Positions 36,808-46,037 are shown, numbered from the stretch's first letter. The stretch is DNA of 64,000 nt from an uncultured Bacteroidales bacterium (GCA_902793405.1 CADBDH010000008.1:82140-146139), one strand, 5' to 3'. Translations and numbers: made by a program. The notes: generated by a model from the letters alone, not told the origin.

Positions 36808-39579
36808 TTACTGGTTGTTTAAGAGTTGATTAATAATGTTTACAAGCTCCGTGTTGTCGAAGTTGGGAGCATGATAATTCTCATGGTCGTCGACATAGGA
36901 AATCTTGTAACGAACCTTACCCTGCTCGTCCACAGCAAACTTGAGCTTAGCGACAGCTTCATTAACCTGTACGCCATCTACAGTGTAAGAGCGGTAGAGC
37001 ATGAACGAGTCATAACCGCCCAGGATGCTCTCTGCCGAGATACCGTTAACGATGTCATTCTCGGGCTGCAGGTAGTTGCGGTAGTAGTTCTTCTCGTCAT
37101 AAGTTCCATTTTCGGCGTTGTAGTCTTCATCGCCTACTTCCCTGATCTCGAAGTCGCTCTCGTAGTGGTGCAACTTGAGAATCATAAAGTCGTCATAGCC
37201 CGGGATAATCAACTTGACCTCGTTACTCCAAGCGATAAACTCGGGATGGTCGCTATCGACGGGAGATCCCTCGATGATGTAGGTCAGGGTGTAGCTGTGG
37301 GCCTGCTGCTGATAGAGCGTGTCAAGCTGCAGATGGGGACGGAAGTCGGTGCAGTTCTTGACGGTGTCGATGGCAACTCTCCTGCGGATGCCAGTCTCTG
37401 GGTCGGTAACTACTTGATAGATGATATATGTCTGCTCAACGGCAGAGCCAGCCATCTCGTTGAGTGATGACCTCCAATAGAGATCCACATTATAATATCT
37501 GTTGTCAGGCTCACTGTAGTCGCTCACCTTGTTGGCCTCACCCTGCAATGTGAGCAGGTAGATACCAGTCACGGGAGCATGGTGAGCTGTATCGTACTGT
37601 GCGTACCATACTGCAAGATTACTGGCTGACTTGTGGAAGGTGGAAGGATCATTTGATTTGTTGGCACTCGCTGGCTGATAGGGGTTCATATCGCGACCAT
37701 CAACAGTGTAGACTACGGGTTGACCATTTTCTTTGATGGTGTCAGTCAGCTCCCAGTACTGAAGGCGACGGTCGGGGATAAAGAAGTTCATACCCGGCAT
37801 TGCATAAGCAGTCGTACCATCGTGACCCGACATCGAGAACTCGTGCTGATTCTGGATAACCGAGAGGCAGTCATGAACTACAGGGAATACTTGACCCTTC
37901 ATCATCTTGCTGTAGAAGTCCTTTACGTCGTCACCTTTCTTACCACCAGTGGGGCTGAACTGCTCAAACATCTGACGGAACGGAACGGACTCGCCTAGCA
38001 GATGCTCTTTATAAACTTGCATATTGTGGACTATGTCGGATTTTTGGCGAGCCTGTCCCTTACCCAGGAAGAAGAAGCGGTTGTAATCGCTCTCACCAGG
38101 GCAGTTAAATACGGTACCTACGTTCTCACCTTCACCGATACGCAGACCGTCGGTCAACAGTTGGATGGACCTGACGTTCTTCGAGAAGTATTGGATAATC
38201 TCTTCCTTGGTGCTATAGAGGCTAGCATCAAATTCATCATCATCCTCCTCAAGTTGCAAGTTGTTTTTGAGCTTTACTACTAGTGCAGTATAGCCTTCCT
38301 CGTTTGGCTTGTAGGTGTCAGCTTCATACATCACAGGAGCAACACGACCCTTTGCGTCGATGGTCCAAGTATAATTTACATTAGAGTTGGTTGTGAAAGT
38401 CTTTTCTTCACCATTGACAATCAATGAGGAATTGTCGCCGTTGGCTGCTCGTGCATTTATAGTTACGGTAACTGTGTTGTATCCATCAAATAGGTAGCCG
38501 TCTAATATAATGGGGTCATTTTCATGTAATGCGAGAGCAACATAATTTCCAGAGCTGCCCCAGTTGCCCCACTGCATATAATGCATGCCAACGGGCCAAT
38601 GGCCAGTGCTGGTTTCAGCCGCCGTACCATCGTTGGCATAGCTCCAACTGAAGAGCGTCGTGCTGCCTGATGTTACGGTGATTGAGTAAATCATTGCATT
38701 TGTATTATTTCCGCCGACACTAATGTCACCTATGGCCAGGGTGCCGCCAGTGACGATGGTTCTGGTAACACGCTTGTACAGCTGAGGGTAGGCGACATTA
38801 TAGGAGGTCGTTCCATAGTAGCGGAAGCGGTTGTCGCTAGTATTATAACGCAAGTAACGTGTAGTCGTACCCTTAATCGATACAGTACCATTGGTTATCT
38901 GGATGGTGTTATACAGATTAGTGCTTACCGTTGTGCTGGTTGAGATACCGTTCGAGTTGGTGCTACGGCCCATGTAGTAGCCGCTTGCACTTTGAATGGT
39001 GTAATTGTTATTACCAACAGACGTGATGGTGAATGTTGCAGCATCGATTGTCGCATTGGAAGCAATTGTGCCGTCGTTAATGGTGACATTGATGTAGTTG
39101 CTTGTAGCATCAAGATTTGTCAGACTACCGTTCATGATGCGATTGCCACCCTCATACACGATGAGGTATTTTTCACCACTAGTCAGTTCGCTTATTGAGT
39201 TGATCTTAACATACTCCACAACGGTTGTTGTCGTCGTGGGTGGGGCAGGAAGAGCAGTGCCGGGGATTTCCCAGCCGCCGTCCATACCGCCGTAATAGAC
39301 CTCACGCTCACGATTGCCGTTCTTGTCATAAGCACTGTAGTAGGGGCCAGGGAAGCGCTTGTCCATGTAGATCCAGCGCAACAACCCATACATCTGGTAG
39401 GGGTCAGTGACCTCGTCGATGTACTTACCCGTCTGAGTGTTGCCACCGGCATCCTCCCACGTGTAAGTCCAGTCTTTAATGTCTTCGGCCTTGTACGTTG
39501 CCGATTGGGCGAAGACATTACTGGTCCAGCCCACCGCTAGCAGCAGGCCGAACAACAAAGTTGTTAGTTTCATTTTCAT
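36808..39579 (-). CDS. Large exported protein, N-terminal-half paralog without sorting tail
   Basis: A 923-residue exported protein with a signal peptide containing LLLAVGW and ending NVFAQ. It starts with the family blocks TDPYQMYGLL, PGPYYSAY and YYGGMDGGWEI. A module of about 140 residues common in Bacteroidales exported proteins is inserted (EKYLIVYEGGNRIMNGSL, SGYYMGRSTNSNGIS, RFRYYGTTSY), then a beta-rich unit (YNTVTVTINARAANGD). The family resumes with LLTDGLRIGEG, NRFFFLGKGQARQK, PVVHDC, QAHSYTLTYII and IPGYDDFMILKLHHYESD. It stops at HAPNFDNTELVNIINQLLNNQ, where the family N-terminal half ends, with no PFDG tail. The next gene, 3 nt downstream, supplies the C-terminal half. Confidence 0.75.
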   Translation of the reverse strand: MKMKLTTLLFGLLLAVGWTSNVFAQSATYKAEDIKDWTYTWEDAGGNTQTGKYIDEVTDPYQMYGLLRWIYMDKRFPGPYYSAYDKNGNREREVYYGGMDGGWEIPGTALPAPPTTTTTVVEYVKINSISELTSGEKYLIVYEGGNRIMNGSLTNLDATSNYINVTINDGTIASNATIDAATFTITSVGNNNYTIQSASGYYMGRSTNSNGISTSTTVSTNLYNTIQITNGTVSIKGTTTRYLRYNTSDNRFRYYGTTSYNVAYPQLYKRVTRTIVTGGTLAIGDISVGGNNTNAMIYSITVTSGSTTLFSWSYANDGTAAETSTGHWPVGMHYMQWGNWGSSGNYVALALHENDPIILDGYLFDGYNTVTVTINARAANGDNSSLIVNGEEKTFTTNSNVNYTWTIDAKGRVAPVMYEADTYKPNEEGYTALVVKLKNNLQLEEDDDEFDASLYSTKEEIIQYFSKNVRSIQLLTDGLRIGEGENVGTVFNCPGESDYNRFFFLGKGQARQKSDIVHNMQVYKEHLLGESVPFRQMFEQFSPTGGKKGDDVKDFYSKMMKGQVFPVVHDCLSVIQNQHEFSMSGHDGTTAYAMPGMNFFIPDRRLQYWELTDTIKENGQPVVYTVDGRDMNPYQPASANKSNDPSTFHKSASNLAVWYAQYDTAHHAPVTGIYLLTLQGEANKVSDYSEPDNRYYNVDLYWRSSLNEMAGSAVEQTYIIYQVVTDPETGIRRRVAIDTVKNCTDFRPHLQLDTLYQQQAHSYTLTYIIEGSPVDSDHPEFIAWSNEVKLIIPGYDDFMILKLHHYESDFEIREVGDEDYNAENGTYDEKNYYRNYLQPENDIVNGISAESILGGYDSFMLYRSYTVDGVQVNEAVAKLKFAVDEQGKVRYKISYVDDHENYHAPNFDNTELVNIINQLLNNQ

Positions 39580-39673
39580 AATGTCAGAAATAAAAATTAT
39601 AAAGTTAGAAATTGCAATTCTCGTTTTGGTTATGCAGGTATTCTGGTTGTAATTTGCACAGTGACACCACTTT

Positions 39674-39748
39674 GCATTGTTTCATAGTCCGCATTTACCT
39701 AGGTAATGTTTGGGCAATCGAAATCGTCAAACGGCCAGATACCTTTTC
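39674..39748 (-). promoter_or_regulatory. Conserved 5' leader element, copy 1
   Basis: Three blocks match the leader at 45965-46037: GCATTGTTTCATAGTCC, TGGGCAATCGAAAT and CCAGATACCTTTT (plus-strand text), with spacers of 20 and 10 nt against 19 and 9 nt there. It lies in the 5' UTR of the split-family operon. Candidate cis-acting RNA or DNA element; no known riboswitch was recognised. Confidence 0.55.
39676..39688 (-). repeat. 13-bp inverted repeat, right arm of unit 1
   Basis: ATTGTTTCATAGT, the reverse complement of 32685-32697. It is part of the leader element. Confidence 0.7.
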
Positions 39749-39781
39749 TCCAGCATTGTTAATGCAATTGTTTCACGGCGG

Positions 39782-39812
39782 CAAAAATATACAAAGATTT
39801 TGTACTATACAA
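39782..39812 (-). promoter_or_regulatory. Promoter of the split-family operon
   Basis: On the minus strand TTG (39812-39810) and TATTTTTG (39789-39782) are 20 nt apart, with a leader of about 195 nt. Confidence 0.6.
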
Positions 39813-39956
39813 TAAAATGATAAAAAACTACTATTTTCGATATGTTTTTGCAAAACCTATAAATTTCGGTAAACAGGCCCCTCTTTTCCCTTGATTTCCA
39901 GCCACCTGCGCCCCCCACATTAATCATGAGAGGAGAGAAGCCACCCCCGTCAATCC

Positions 39957-40038
39957 AGTAGAGACGCAAAATCTTGCGTCTCCAATCGTTAAACATTACC
40001 AACTGCTGACCAAGAGACGCAAGATTTTGCGTCTCTAC
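39957..40038. repeat. Paired palindromes GAGACGCAA
   Basis: GTAGAGACGCAAAATCTTGCGTCTC and, inverted, AGACGCAAGATTTTGCGTCTCTAC stand about 30 bp apart. Each arm is itself palindromic. Elements of this type recur in intergenic DNA of many bacteria; no function is known to me. Confidence 0.7.
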
Positions 40039-40121
40039 ATAGCGAACGAATTGAGTATCAGTAGTTTGTTTTCATCGAACTCACATCCCATCCATCCCGT
40101 CGAGCCATCTCGGGTGGGAAT

Positions 40122-40161
40122 AAAAAAACCAGGGGACGCGCTGTCAACAGCGACCCCCTGG
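40122..40161 (-). terminator. Intrinsic terminator of the 1846-residue gene
   Basis: On the minus strand CCAGGGGG and CCCCTGG close a hairpin containing CGCTGTTGACAGCG, followed by seven T. Nearly identical to 32607-32646. Confidence 0.85.
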
Positions 40162-40200
40162 CTCATAATCCTCATTTTCTAACTGTGGTTATGAAAAATT

Positions 40201-40213
40201 ACTATGAAACAAT
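40201..40213 (+). repeat. 13-bp inverted repeat, left arm of unit 2
   Basis: ACTATGAAACAAT, with its reverse complement at 45967-45979 in the leader of the same gene. Confidence 0.7.
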
Positions 40214-40326
40214 TACTATTTAACTTTTAAAAAATGAATAATCGTTTTGATGTCCAGTCTCTCGTTCCCAGTCCCCGGTTGGAGGTTGCCCGCGCAACCA
40301 GGGACCAAGAACCGATGACTGTTCGA

Positions 40327-43300
40327 TTAGCGGATGACCTTGCTGATCGAGGTAGCACCATCGCTGTAGCGGGTAACAACGATGTTCACACCGTCGAACG
40401 GCTGGTCACTCTCCATACCCTGGATATTGTAGTAGGTCTGACCTACAACCTCACCATGGTAAGCAATCTCCTTCACGGCAGTAACGACACCACCTGCTGC
40501 ACTACCGTCCGACTCAGCGCCGTTACCAGAGCGGCTGCCTTCGGAACGTGTCCAAATGGTGTGGTCAGCAGCCTCGCCCTTCACGCTGAAGTAGAAGCGA
40601 ACGAAGATTCTCAGGTCTTCCTCGGGGATGTCCTTGTAGATGGGCTTGCCTTGAGCGTCATAGCCGGTGATTTGGAGCAGATCATCGAGTGCACCAAAGA
40701 TGGCATTGTTCTCATCCTTATCCCATTCACCAAGCGGATCGGCATCAGAACCACCAGTCCTATCCACTTTATTCTTGGTATAGGTGTAGGGGCCATCGGC
40801 GCCGATACGGTCAACAGTAACACCGTTCTCGGGATCATTGATGATCTCACCGTCGCTGTTGCGCTTGATGTAGCCGCTCCATACGCAGATGGGACCGTTG
40901 GTTGAGCCTTCACCAGCAGTGATGACATCATTGCCATTGTCGTCTTTCACAAACGTGTAGGGACGCAACTTGCCGTTGTCACTTTCAACGAATACGCGGA
41001 ACATGTAAGGTTCAAACTCAACCTTGGTCAAGTTCTTGGGAGGCAGATAACCGAGAGCATTGATGTTGTCAAGCATGTACAGGTTAGAGCCCACATTATT
41101 AGCATCCTTCCAGCTGGTGTTCCAACCCTCCTGGAACTCAACAATCGGTTTATACTCCTTAGCGTCGGGATCATCAGGATTAAGACCCATCTGAGCCTTA
41201 CCGACGGCAGTCTTCCAGATGGGACCACCATAGGTGTTGTCCTTACCGTCAAGCTCGAAGTAGCGACGCTGGATACCCCATGTCGATACCGAGGGAGCGT
41301 AGCTTACATACTTCTTTTCATTACCATATTCACCGATAATAGGCTCATCGGTGCTGTTGAAGTAGTGATGCTCGCCACTGTTAACCACATGGTCAAACTC
41401 AGGTGAGCCCTCCAACATCTCACGATAGGTGAAGTCTTCCTGGCGGTGGAGCTGGCTCAGGTAATCCTCACCCAGTTCGGGAGCGCGGTCCTTTGCACCC
41501 TGCAGGTAGTAGTAGTTAAGCATGTCGTTGGTGCTCGTCAGGTTATATTCCACGTCTGCAGTGAGGACGTCCATAGCCAGGCCACGGTCGGTATCGCGGT
41601 CAATCTGGCCCAGGGTGTAATAACCCATTACCTCACAGTCGGTCTTCTGGATGTTAACCCTGACTTTACCACTCTCCTTGTTGTCGCCGCTTTCGGGCTC
41701 ATACCTCAGGATATAGCCATAAGCATCGGGATGGCTATTGTCTTCCTTAATTTCCTCCTTGAGTTGGTCGGCGAACAGTACGTGCAGACGCAGCAGACCA
41801 CCTTCTACACCAGGCGTGGGAGGCACGTCACCAGAAGGATCGCCATAGACCCTAATGGATTTAATGTTCTCCCAACCGCTATTGGGCTTAATTGTTATTC
41901 CATTGGTAGCATCCACATTTGACCATTCATAGGTGTTGAATTTAATGGCAGAATTGCTTCCATCAACATTGTTGACAGATACATTCAACGAATTAGAACC
42001 AGTGTAAGAAATCTCAGTTCCGTACATGACAACTACCTTGATATTCTCATAGTTCTCAACAACGTTTGCAGGAATTGTGATATAGCCTTCAGGATTAATA
42101 TAGATGCTGTTACCGTTGTCACCCCAACCCAGAGGAGTAGCAGTAGTAGCGTCACCACCCGTTATTGTCCAACCCGTGGGCATGGTCGTTCCATCTACAT
42201 TATAATCCCAATCGTCAATCAGATTGTCATACGCAGGAGTCTCTTCGGTTTCCCAAGTCACCTCAATGGAATTGATGTAAACAGCACCACTATTTGAGCG
42301 AATACCAAAATACTGATAATCATCAGTAAAGGTAATAGTGCCGTCATTACTCAGCGAACCAATTTTGGTGCCTCGAGTTGAATTTGAATAAAGATCAGCA
42401 GCGCTTGAATAAGCTGTGTTCTTGCCATACACATCAATGGTGTTGGTGCCACCAGCGACATCAATCTTAATGCTCTTGATCTTTCCACCAGATGTGGTGG
42501 AAACAATTCCGCTGCTATTACTGTTCCTCATCTGAATACTGTTTCCATAAGTGGAATTGCTTCTTGCAGTATTTCCGGCAATGATAGCGCCACTATTAAG
42601 AGTTTTATTTGTGAAACCAGTATATTGAGTGGTCGTAGCTCCTAAGTAGGAGGATGTGAAAATGTCCGTAATCTCAATCGGCAAGTTGATGCTGGTTGCG
42701 CGTCTGGGCGCTGCATTGGGCGACAGGGGATTGTCGCCGGTGGGCCAGGTGTAGGTGGTTCCGCCAGCAGTGGCGTTGATGTCCTTAGAGGCATCGTTGA
42801 CACTGATGCGGTTCACGTTACCAGCCTCACCAAAGGCCTCAATCACTACCGTTGCGTTAGGATAGGTCTTCAGCACACCGGGGATGTACAGGTAGCCACC
42901 GCCCTCCATGTAGCAAACCTTCTCGTTGCCCGTCGAAGTGGTGTAAGGCAAGAACTTCGAACCGGGTGAAACATCCCACTTATAGGGAGTAGTGGGCAGG
43001 TTGGGATTCTGGGTGGCCACGTTGGCACTCGAGGCGTTCCAGCTGGTGATGGTGGTGTTACCGTTCTTGACGGTGATGGACTTGAGGTTCACCGTGTAAC
43101 GGTTCGGCCAGATGACGATGTCACCATTGCCCTTAACACGCACCCAACCACTGGTGGGAATATCCAGATTCTCGTGCGTGTAAGCATTGTTTACCGTATA
43201 TGTCTGATTATTCTCCTTATACGTGAGGGTGTAGTTCTCAACCTCCTGGTTCTCATAGACAACGTTGAAGTGTACCTGATCGGCAGTTGCCTGGTCGAAG

Positions 43301-45867
43301 GTGATGGTAGCCACCTTGGTCTCGGTAGTGGGGTTACCTTGAGCGTCAGGCAGGAAGCGGTACAGGTTGAACTTGTCCATCTTCTCCAGCGGAGTGGAGG
43401 GATCAGCCTCATTATAGCCGGTGATCTTGGAAATGGTCAGACCGTTGTAGATGTCCTCGTTAACCATTGCCAGGAAGTTGCGGTAGAAGTTCACACGATT
43501 GCCCTCAAACTCGGGGTCAAAGTCACTCTCGTGGTGGTCGAGCTTCAGGCCGACAAAGTCGTTCCAACCGGGGATGACCACGCTGGCACGGTTACTCGTT
43601 GCATGGAATCCGGGGCCCTCTTGAGCCACGCCATCAACCTGATATTCGAGGGTGTAGCTGTGCTCGTTCTGAGGCACTTTATAAACCACCTGGGTAATAA
43701 CGAAGGGGTTGTTGCTGTAGTCACCGGTCAGTTCGTTGCCGTCGATGTCATAGAATTTAACGCTCTCGGGCTCAAGCAGGCTGCGGTTGCCGTTCTCGTC
43801 CACGAGATAGACGGTGTAAATCTGGGGCACGGTGTGGCCCGACATCTGGTCAAGTGAGGAAACCCAAGTCAGGGTGACATCAAAGTTCAGGTTGTCAGGG
43901 TTGTGAGTGGTGCCCGTCTGAGTAGCGGTGGCATCCAGGGTGATCCTGTAGATACCCACCTTGGGGGCATGGGTCTTGTTGTAAACTGCATAATAGGCCG
44001 ACCATGCACTATACCAGGTTGCTGAGTTATAACCAGAATCATCATCGCTTACGCCAGAGAAGTAGCTGCCATGAGACCCCTCAGGTGTAGTATAATTTGT
44101 ATTGGCGCTCTCATAAGGAACATTGTCACGACCGTCAACGGTGTAGCTGTTAAATGTGTTGGGCCAGAACAGCAGGCGGTAGTCAGGGCAGAAGAAGTTC
44201 AGACCCGAGAACGGGTAGTGCTCGGTGCCGTCTTTGCCTGACAGTGAGAATTCGTGCTCGGCCTGCATGACAGAACCGCAGTCGTGCTGCACGTCATAGA
44301 CGTTACCTTCCCTCAGTTTGTCAAAGAGGTCAGTGGTTTGGCTCTCGTCACTAACAGTGGTGCTGGTGGGGCTAAACTGCTCGAACATCTCCTCAAAGGG
44401 CACATCCTCGCCGAACCAGTCATAGTAACGTATGTTTCCGTAATATGATTGATCGTTTTCGGCAGTGAATCTGGCGAAATAAACAGTGCCTCTGTTGATG
44501 AAGTCCAGGATTCGCGGTGCCTTCTTGCGCGCTTTACCCTTACCTAGGAAGAAGAACCTGTTAAGGCGGCCGTCGCAATTGAAGACGGTACCACTGGTGT
44601 GGTCAGCCTCGCTACCGATGCGCAGACCGTCGGTCAGCAGTCTCACGTATTCGATGTTGTTCTTGAAATAGGTGATCAACTGAGACTTCTGCTCAAAGTG
44701 GGTTGAGCTGGCAGGGTAGATCTCATCCTCAAGATGCCATGTGACAACATCTCCTTCTTCTTTTGCTTTGCGGTCCTTCAGAGCAACTACCACGACGGTA
44801 TAACCATCCTCGTAGGGAGGAACTACGGTGCCCTGTACAAAGGCACCCTGCTCGGGCTGCTCGGCAACGATGGGAGTCCAAGTGAAATCAGCAAAATCCA
44901 CACCTAGAGCCTTCTCTTCACCATTTACTGTTATCGTCTGGTTTGCGTCACCTTCATCACCTTCCTCATAGTCATGATTAGCATTAATGACAACGCGCAC
45001 CTGCGTTTGGCCATTCAACAGGCTATAAGGGATAGTAATGGTACCAGGGGTAGTTGTGCCGCTTGCGAGATAGCCTACATAGATTATATTGCTTTCGGTG
45101 CCAGCGTTAAGGATGCCCATGTAGTAATCACTGCTCCAACCGGGCATAGTGTAGCGATAACGGGTACCGTCAGTTGCGGTATAAGTTGTGTACTCTCCAT
45201 TATCGATAGCTGTTTGTGCATCCCAGCTGGTCAACACGTTACCATCCATGTCATAGACTGTGATGGACTTGAACGATGCATAATAACTGCTTGCAGTGAT
45301 GGTGATGTCATGGGTGATCATTGCTGCACCACCGCTACCAGCGGTGATGTCCCAACCACCATTAATGGCACCATAGTACACCTCGTCCTCGCGCTGATAG
45401 TTAGGTGTGTAGGCGCTGTAGGTGGGACCGGGGAAGTTGGGGTTACCATAGACAAAGCGCAGTAACTCGTAAATCTGATAGGCGTTGGTTGCAGGCTCGG
45501 TGGGATCCACATTGGTGTGGGTCTCACCTGTCTCGTCATCAGTCCAATTGTACTTGTACTGCTGATAGTAAGCCTTGTTCTTCACAACCGAAGAAACACC
45601 GGTAGCGCGCCTTGGAGCCATCATCGGGGTGCTCTCCTGAGTGCTCTCTTGGGTGTTCACCTGGGTGCTCATGGGCAGCGTTTGGAACGAAGCCACCTTC
45701 TTCTTTTGTGTCTTCACGATGTCCTTGACACTCTGGGTGGCAGTGACGTCGTCAAGACCCAATCGCTCGGCATAGCCGCCTTGGGGCAAGGCCTGTGCCG
45801 AAGCATGACTTGTCCAGCCTACTGCTAGCAGAAGACTGAACATCAAAGTTGTTAATTTCATTTTCAT
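40327..45867 (-). CDS. Giant exported protein of the unrecognised family with PFDG tail
   Basis: A 1846-residue exported protein. I chose the ATG at 45867 because MKMKLTTLMFSLLLAVGW gives a signal peptide almost identical to the 923-residue paralog; an upstream ATG at 45915 adds 16 unlikely residues. The family N-terminal half carries TNAYQIYELL, PGPTYSAY, LLTDGLRIG, NRFFFLGKGKARKK, VQHDCGSV, NEHSYTLEYQV and IPGWNDFVGLKLDHHESD. The C-terminal half has LFADQL with NSHP, FEPYMFRVFV and GPICVWSGYI, and ends YYNIQG...PFDGVNIVV...SKVIR. Inserted between them are beta-rich modules and a unit with KIKSIKIDVAGGTNTIDVYG, seen in other Bacteroidales exported proteins. Monocistronic with a conserved leader. 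Function unknown; size and modularity suggest a surface or extracellular binding protein. Confidence 0.75.
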   Translation of the reverse strand: MKMKLTTLMFSLLLAVGWTSHASAQALPQGGYAERLGLDDVTATQSVKDIVKTQKKKVASFQTLPMSTQVNTQESTQESTPMMAPRRATGVSSVVKNKAYYQQYKYNWTDDETGETHTNVDPTEPATNAYQIYELLRFVYGNPNFPGPTYSAYTPNYQREDEVYYGAINGGWDITAGSGGAAMITHDITITASSYYASFKSITVYDMDGNVLTSWDAQTAIDNGEYTTYTATDGTRYRYTMPGWSSDYYMGILNAGTESNIIYVGYLASGTTTPGTITIPYSLLNGQTQVRVVINANHDYEEGDEGDANQTITVNGEEKALGVDFADFTWTPIVAEQPEQGAFVQGTVVPPYEDGYTVVVVALKDRKAKEEGDVVTWHLEDEIYPASSTHFEQKSQLITYFKNNIEYVRLLTDGLRIGSEADHTSGTVFNCDGRLNRFFFLGKGKARKKAPRILDFINRGTVYFARFTAENDQSYYGNIRYYDWFGEDVPFEEMFEQFSPTSTTVSDESQTTDLFDKLREGNVYDVQHDCGSVMQAEHEFSLSGKDGTEHYPFSGLNFFCPDYRLLFWPNTFNSYTVDGRDNVPYESANTNYTTPEGSHGSYFSGVSDDDSGYNSATWYSAWSAYYAVYNKTHAPKVGIYRITLDATATQTGTTHNPDNLNFDVTLTWVSSLDQMSGHTVPQIYTVYLVDENGNRSLLEPESVKFYDIDGNELTGDYSNNPFVITQVVYKVPQNEHSYTLEYQVDGVAQEGPGFHATSNRASVVIPGWNDFVGLKLDHHESDFDPEFEGNRVNFYRNFLAMVNEDIYNGLTISKITGYNEADPSTPLEKMDKFNLYRFLPDAQGNPTTETKVATITFDQATADQVHFNVVYENQEVENYTLTYKENNQTYTVNNAYTHENLDIPTSGWVRVKGNGDIVIWPNRYTVNLKSITVKNGNTTITSWNASSANVATQNPNLPTTPYKWDVSPGSKFLPYTTSTGNEKVCYMEGGGYLYIPGVLKTYPNATVVIEAFGEAGNVNRISVNDASKDINATAGGTTYTWPTGDNPLSPNAAPRRATSINLPIEITDIFTSSYLGATTTQYTGFTNKTLNSGAIIAGNTARSNSTYGNSIQMRNSNSSGIVSTTSGGKIKSIKIDVAGGTNTIDVYGKNTAYSSAADLYSNSTRGTKIGSLSNDGTITFTDDYQYFGIRSNSGAVYINSIEVTWETEETPAYDNLIDDWDYNVDGTTMPTGWTITGGDATTATPLGWGDNGNSIYINPEGYITIPANVVENYENIKVVVMYGTEISYTGSNSLNVSVNNVDGSNSAIKFNTYEWSNVDATNGITIKPNSGWENIKSIRVYGDPSGDVPPTPGVEGGLLRLHVLFADQLKEEIKEDNSHPDAYGYILRYEPESGDNKESGKVRVNIQKTDCEVMGYYTLGQIDRDTDRGLAMDVLTADVEYNLTSTNDMLNYYYLQGAKDRAPELGEDYLSQLHRQEDFTYREMLEGSPEFDHVVNSGEHHYFNSTDEPIIGEYGNEKKYVSYAPSVSTWGIQRRYFELDGKDNTYGGPIWKTAVGKAQMGLNPDDPDAKEYKPIVEFQEGWNTSWKDANNVGSNLYMLDNINALGYLPPKNLTKVEFEPYMFRVFVESDNGKLRPYTFVKDDNGNDVITAGEGSTNGPICVWSGYIKRNSDGEIINDPENGVTVDRIGADGPYTYTKNKVDRTGGSDADPLGEWDKDENNAIFGALDDLLQITGYDAQGKPIYKDIPEEDLRIFVRFYFSVKGEAADHTIWTRSEGSRSGNGAESDGSAAGGVVTAVKEIAYHGEVVGQTYYNIQGMESDQPFDGVNIVVTRYSDGATSISKVIR

Positions 45868-45964
45868 AACTGCAATTTTTATATAAGTTAAAAGTGAATT
45901 GTGTATATACCACATAGTTTATGTTGAGGTGGTCTGGTGCTACTTGCTGGGTGTTAATCACTTA

Positions 45965-46037
45965 GCATTGTTTCATAGTCCATTCATCACTATCGATGGC
46001 TGGGCAATGGAAATAGAAGACATCCAGATACCTTTTC
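45965..46037 (-). promoter_or_regulatory. Conserved 5' leader element, copy 2
   Basis: The same three blocks as 39674-39748 with nearly the same spacing. It lies about 100-170 nt before the start codon, inside the leader. Confidence 0.55.
45967..45979 (-). repeat. 13-bp inverted repeat, right arm of unit 2
   Basis: ATTGTTTCATAGT, the reverse complement of 40201-40213. Confidence 0.7.

Larger units (their letters stand above)
40122..40218. repeat. Direct repeat copy 2 (terminator plus flank)
   Basis: About 97 bp closely matching 32607-32702, including the terminator and the ACTATGAAACAAT arm. Confidence 0.8.

Noticed and set aside
36800-36812. Split of the large family gene as a frameshift artefact
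   Set aside because: The downstream gene has its own start, signal peptide and different N-terminal region, and the upstream gene ends at a domain boundary.
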